From Cryptomeria japonica (Eukaryota > Streptophyta > Pinopsida > Cupressales > Cupressaceae): 64,000 nt of DNA. A model generated the notes under the pieces. That model did not search any database and had not been told where the DNA came from. It saw only the letters and a list, made by a program, of their open reading frames with translations. Shown here piece after piece: positions 59,601-64,000 of this stretch. The stretch spans positions 691,430,083-691,494,082 of the forward strand of contig NC_081412.1 in the NCBI RefSeq assembly GCF_030272615.1, written 5' to 3'. The stretch's first letter is position 1. Each line of letters starts with the position of its first letter. The translations under genes and the position numbers were made by a program.

Positions 59601-60796
59601 TGTAGCATCCTAAAATTGTGACACTTTCAATTTTGACTGCATTTGGGTCTTCACGATGGCGGCGCAACATTGAACCTGAATGGAGACCCCGAAACCTGTT
59701 TACGACATCAAAAACTGCATTTTTCTGCACCTTGGCCTGATCCTCCTTGCACCCTGCTGTCCTGGGAGGTGGGACCATGGCACCCAGCGCCCTGGTCCCT
59801 GGCCCTATTTTGGGCCCGGTCTCTTGTTGGGCATCGGGTCTTTAAGTTTGCAATTTGGAAAATAATGTTCCTGGGTCGGCCTAAGGTCAGAAAAATCAGT
59901 CTCCCAACCCTAATTGACAAGTATATAAACTACATTTCCCCTTTCAGAAAAGGAGGAAAAACATATGTGTGCAAGAGGCGGAAGCGATAGGCAAACATTC
60001 AAACATTCAAACATTCAAGCATTCAAGCATTCCTTCAAGCAATTGAGCATTCTAAGTCTCCATTCAAGGCTAGGTGTTGCATTCAAGACAAGGATTCAAC
60101 CATTGAAGAGGAGATCACTTACAACATACAACATACAACATCATTACACCTTCACATGTAAGAATACAAACATTCTTACAACAAGGTATCAGTACTTGAT
60201 TACATTACAAACATTTACATTTACAGCATTCTCATTTCTTGGTTAATTCCAAAACCGGGGTTTGACCTAAAGGCAAACCCCTAATCCCTAACCCCCCAAT
60301 CATCCTCTCTTTCTTGTGTGTAGGTTGCAGGTACGCGGCTATAATTGAAGATCTGGAATCCTTGTGCAGAGACGAACAGATCCCCCTTCGTTTTGCAGAT
60401 TTTTTGGAGGACCGTGTGCACTCCGGGCGCCATCATCTCGTCAACCTTCGCTCAAACTTGCAGGACAACACCATCTCGACATTTTACTGCTAATTTCAGG
60501 TTTGTAGCTTCATCCCGTGTCCCTATCTCTGTCTACAAGCGAATCTTTCTTACTTTACATGCACTCCTAGTTCAATCCTTCTATCTACATTCTTTACAAA
60601 AGAGGGTATCCTTGGTGTCTGAACCCTTGAAACACATTTAGAATTCAATCTTGCATTGTGTGGTATTGGATCTTGTGAGTTTCAACCCCTCTTTTGAATG
60701 TAAAGTCTCTCCTAAGTGAAAACCGTCAATCCTAGTGACCTCCTTTCTCTCTCCATGGAGTGGGGGAACACCTAGGGTTCGATTTTCTGCTTTACA
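59601..60796 (+). repeat. 3' LTR of G2
   Basis: Starts TGTAGCATCC right after the polypurine tract and ends CTTTACA followed by the AGGAC target duplication. Differences from the 5' LTR are scattered single bases, a few per hundred. Confidence 0.93.
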
Positions 60797-62419
60797 AGGA
60801 CCACATAAATCAGTATGCACAAGATCAAGCAAGTTGTCAGCAGTGAAAGATTTACCTTTAAAAGTTGAGGAAGACATTTTCCCCAATTGACATTCTCTAC
60901 ACAAGGTATTATCCGGTTTTCTTAGCACCAACAACCCTCTAACTACCTTGATCTTACAAGCCTTCACAATGTTGTCAAAGTTCACATGACATAATCTCCT
61001 ATGCCATATCTAACTATCATCAAGCTTATCCATAAGACATGTACTTATATTAGTATTTAGATGAAATAGGTTACCTTTAGTTTGCATGCCGATGGCTACC
61101 AATTTACCATCTTCACCTTTGATTCGGCAAACTCCATTCTTGAATTGCAGAGTGAGTCCACTATCATTTAACTGGGTGACACTTAGAAGGTTGTGTCTAA
61201 GACCATCAACCCAATACACATTGTCAACACTACTCTTTCCATTCAAGGAGATGAACCCTCTACCTTTGACCATGCATGGTGCATCATTGCCAAAGCGAAC
61301 CACACCACCATCATACTCTTCTAATGATAGAAACTTGCTTCGGTCACCAGTCATATGGTGAGAGCAGCCACTGTCAATGATCCACTCATTGGAATCATCA
61401 AATCGGGAGACAAGAGCCTTCTTGTCTGCCACATCTTCCTTTACAACAATGAACACAATGTCTTCATTCTCTTCATCTTCTGATTCCTCATCTATGACAC
61501 CTTTATCAACTACCACAAAACAATTTCTCTGGTTTCCTCCTTTGAATTTCTTGAACCTTTTTGATTTGTCCTTGTTGTCACTAATAGGATAGTTCATAGC
61601 AATATGTCCTATCCAGTTACAAGAGAAACATTTCAAAGGAAGCTTACCTTTGTATTTACCAGTCCTTTTTGGAAATCTCCTGGCAAGAAGAGCTTCAAAT
61701 TCCATCAGAAACTCTTCATCCTTCATTTCTCTATTCTGATTGGGTTCTCCACTAGTGCTAGCCTCTTTTCCTTTTCTAGATGGTATAGCAGAAGCTTTAA
61801 AAGTTGATTCTGACTTTTGAACACTACCATCAAAGCTATTCAGCTCATAGGCTATCAACTTGGCTATGATGGAGTCGAAGGATGCCTTAGACTTTTCTAT
61901 TGATCTCAGCTCCTGAATAACAACAACCCTTATTGCATAGACCGGCAACAGGGATCTCAGGACTTTACTTACCACAGTGGAATCTTCTATTTTTCCACCT
62001 GCACTCTTTATTTCTCCAACAACCATTTTGATTCTTATTCCATACTGCTGAATGGTCTCTCCTTCAACCATTCACATGTCTTCAAACTTTCCTCTCAGGC
62101 TCTCTTCCTTAGCTTGTTTTACATGCTCATCACCACCATAGATATTTTCAAGAGCATCCCATACCCCTTTGGGATTTGCCTTGTCCTGAACATCAATAAA
62201 CTCAATGTCAGAAAGACTACTGATGAGGGCTTCCATGACATGCCCATTTTCTTGTATCTCTCTCTTTTGGTCATCGGTGAGAGTACCGGTAGGAACAACA
62301 TATACATTTTCAACATAACTCCAGTGTTGAACACCCATGCTTTTGATGAATATCATCATCCTATCCTTCCATATACAAAAGTTTTCCCTGTTGAACTTTG
62401 GACCTTCCCTCTTCATCAT
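60797..62419 (-). pseudogene. gag: C4 gag, protease and start of integrase
   Basis: Minus strand from ATG 62419 (MMKREGPKFNRENFCIWKDR). A TGA near 62074 follows FEDM; the frame then stays open to 61010. Domains: UBN2-type gag; knuckle CFSCNWIGHIAMNY (last Cys replaced by Tyr) near 61610; protease DSGCSHHMTGDRSKF near 61365; conserved NLLSVTQL. A TAG at 61010 precedes IWHRRLCHVNFDNI, the gag-pre-integrase zinc region, with CRECQLGKM near 60905. It ends at LVHTDLCGP, where G2 is inserted; the frame continues at 53047. The lesions are single-base stops only, in line with a young age. Confidence 0.9.
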
Positions 62420-62469
62420 TTGGCTAGGATCTTTTCCTCAAGCGGTTAAGCTTACAACATAGAGGACCT

Positions 62470-62488
62470 GGAGGGATTTGATACCAAT
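62470..62488 (-). promoter_or_regulatory. Primer-binding site of C4
   Basis: The minus strand reads TTGGTATCAAATCCC two bases after the LTR end. The first eight bases match the tRNA-iMet site; the rest diverges. Confidence 0.6.
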
Positions 62489-64000
62489 TGATAACTCAAT
62501 GATGAACCACTAGTACCAAACCGGTACTGAGAGTGGGGGGTGAATCAGTACAAACACCAATAGCATCCAAAATCGGTTTGACAACAAATACTCCAAAAGA
62601 CTAACAAACAAGGATACTGGTAAAATAGAGTGCAATCGACAACATCCAATATAGCTCAACCAGTCATGAACCGGTCACTCAATAAGCTTTCCTCTTGGCT
62701 CAATACCATAGTATCATTATATTCTCATGCTTAAATAAGTAAACTTAACCATCAGATCTTCACAACAGTGAGTTCAATGTGGTTTATAGACAGGCATAAA
62801 ACATAGAACCTTCATATGCTTAACAGGTAAGACAAAGCATCACAAGACAAAAGCATTTCACATGACACACATATTTTTCACGTGGAAACCCAATTGCGAA
62901 AAAACAACGGTGGGGATGAATACCCACAAGCTTCTTTTTGAACTCTTTAGAAGTCCGTTCTGTTAGGAGCCTTGTCCGGTTAAGGACATTACAATAGGTT
63001 CTGGTAGGAACCAATCTTGTTAGGGATCACCCAATTAAGGGATACCCAGTTAAGGGTTAAACCCGGTAGGGTCACCTTGTTAGAGGATTTCAAGAACTCA
63101 ATAGCTAAAAGGATCTCCTAAGCTTCTCAAGCTTCTCAAAACTCATTAGCCTCGAGTTACCCGGTTAAGGGATTTGAAACAAGTCGGTTAAGACCACCCA
63201 ATTTAAGGGATTTTGAATCAAGCCAGTTAAGGCTACCCTGTTATGGGATTTTATAGCTGTTGAAGTGGTTAGAAATCAATAGGTATTACAATGATCTGTT
63301 AATAGCACTTAATGCTAATGCAAATCTGTTTAGGCTCCTCTTTTCCTTCTGCACATTCACTTTGCAGGTATCTCTTTTCTCCTATGGTTTGGCAAGAATC
63401 TCATATCACTTTCCTTGGATACACACTCACAACTTTTGCCAACAGCCTCAGATAGAAACCCAACATTGACCTTATAGGAAACATATAGGTTGGTAGCAAA
63501 AACCCTAAACCCTAAACCTGTTAGGTTAAGCAATTCAAGTGGTTCGATCCTAACCGTTGAATCATACTACATTAAATGCAACAATCTTGAATCAATCTCA
63601 AGACATTCTCCATCGTCCATTATCCACCATTTTCATAGCAGCTGATAACCCATCATGCATTATCACCATTTGATAGACTTCACACTTTCCTGAGGTGGAT
63701 AGGAATAGTCTTCTTCATGCAAGATCCTTCACGTGCATAGAGCTTACGTGGCAACATGATCTATCCTCCATCATACTGCTAACTCATCACACGAAGATTA
63801 CCGATTGAGTCACTTGAGTTGCTCCAACTGAAAACCCTGAAGTGGAAGCTACCTGCAACCCGGTAACCATACAGTGCTTCCATGTGCTGGTTCACATAAC
63901 TACATGCTGGTTCACCTTGAACAAATGTGCCACTTGACTTTGGCATATAAACCGGTTCATACATATGTCGGTTACTCTCTCTTCACCTATCACATGTGCT
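62489..64000 (-). repeat. 5' LTR of C4, cut by the window edge
   Basis: Matches 48708 onward over its whole visible length, including the G-rich block, the GTGGAAACCC motif near 62879 and the GTTAAGGG cluster at 62966-63250. About 100 bp remain outside the window. Confidence 0.92.

Larger units (their letters stand above)
53048..60796 (+). mobile_element. G2: non-autonomous Ty3/gypsy element (gag-protease only)
   Basis: LTRs at 53048-54245 and 59601-60796 (1,198 and 1,196 bp, few differences) with a perfect 5-bp target duplication AGGAC at 53043-53047 and 60797-60801. Removing it rejoins the C4 integrase. It has a primer site of the G1 type and a polypurine tract AAGTGGGGGCTAAA at 59587-59600. 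The only ORF is gag plus a protease-like domain. No RT, RNase H or integrase is present in its 7.7 kb. It must have been copied by enzymes of an autonomous relative, plausibly the G1 group, given the shared primer site and gag similarity. Confidence 0.93.
48708..64000 (-). mobile_element. C4: rather young Ty1/copia retrotransposon, runs off the right edge
   Basis: Minus strand: 5' LTR from 62489 rightwards (cut by the window edge after 1,512 of about 1,616 bp), primer site near 62480, gag-pol 62419 to 50574, and 3' LTR 48708-50323. The two LTRs are clearly alike across their whole overlap. G2 sits inside the integrase with a perfect target duplication. Only a handful of stops break a full-length polyprotein, so after C1 this is the best-preserved autonomous-type element here. 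RT and RNase H are closest to C5 and C3. Confidence 0.92.

Overview
This window looks like repeat-rich intergenic DNA from a large, AT-rich seed-plant genome. A gymnosperm is plausible but unproven, because nothing here is species-diagnostic. I see no host gene, no structural RNA gene and no CRISPR. Essentially all of it is LTR retrotransposons, mostly Ty1/copia with two Ty3/gypsy elements, inserted into one another up to four deep. I call them A, C1-C5 (copia-type), E and D (LTR pieces), and G1 and G2 (gypsy).

Layout. Element A (1-12671; its 5' LTR runs off the left edge) is an LTR element without pol. It carries a coiled-coil gag with five zinc knuckles and a separate long ORF2 of unknown function. 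ORF2 is split by a nearly intact young copia element, C1 (2556-7308), and A's 3' LTR holds a solo LTR of the C1 family. Next comes a minus-strand LTR piece, E (12672-14879), with a 44-bp tandem repeat. C2 (14880-43621) is an old copia element broken by two solo LTRs and by the 20.6-kb G1 (18340-38923). G1 is a Tat/Ogre-like gypsy element, itself broken in its RNase H region by a rearranged minus-strand copia element, C5 (28072-33240). A 5'-truncated copia, C3 (43664-46060), follows, then about 1.6 kb without recognisable content and an LTR piece, D (47690-48707). C4 (48708 to the right edge, minus strand) is a rather young copia element whose integrase is split by G2 (53048-60796), a gypsy element with gag-protease but no reverse transcriptase.

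How the parts work together. The autonomous families (C1, C4, G1-like) encode gag, protease, integrase, reverse transcriptase and RNase H. A and G2 keep the cis-signals (LTRs, primer-binding site, polypurine tract) and a gag but no polymerase, so they were presumably mobilised in trans. Copia-type elements carry tRNA-iMet-like primer sites; G1 and G2 share a different site that fits tRNA-Trp. Target-site duplications, matching LTR lengths after removal of nested inserts, and reading frames that resume across insertions make the nesting order well supported. The most unusual points are A's ORF2, two places where host sequence is duplicated around an insertion far beyond a normal 5-bp target duplication (C1, C5), and short motifs shared by otherwise different LTR families.
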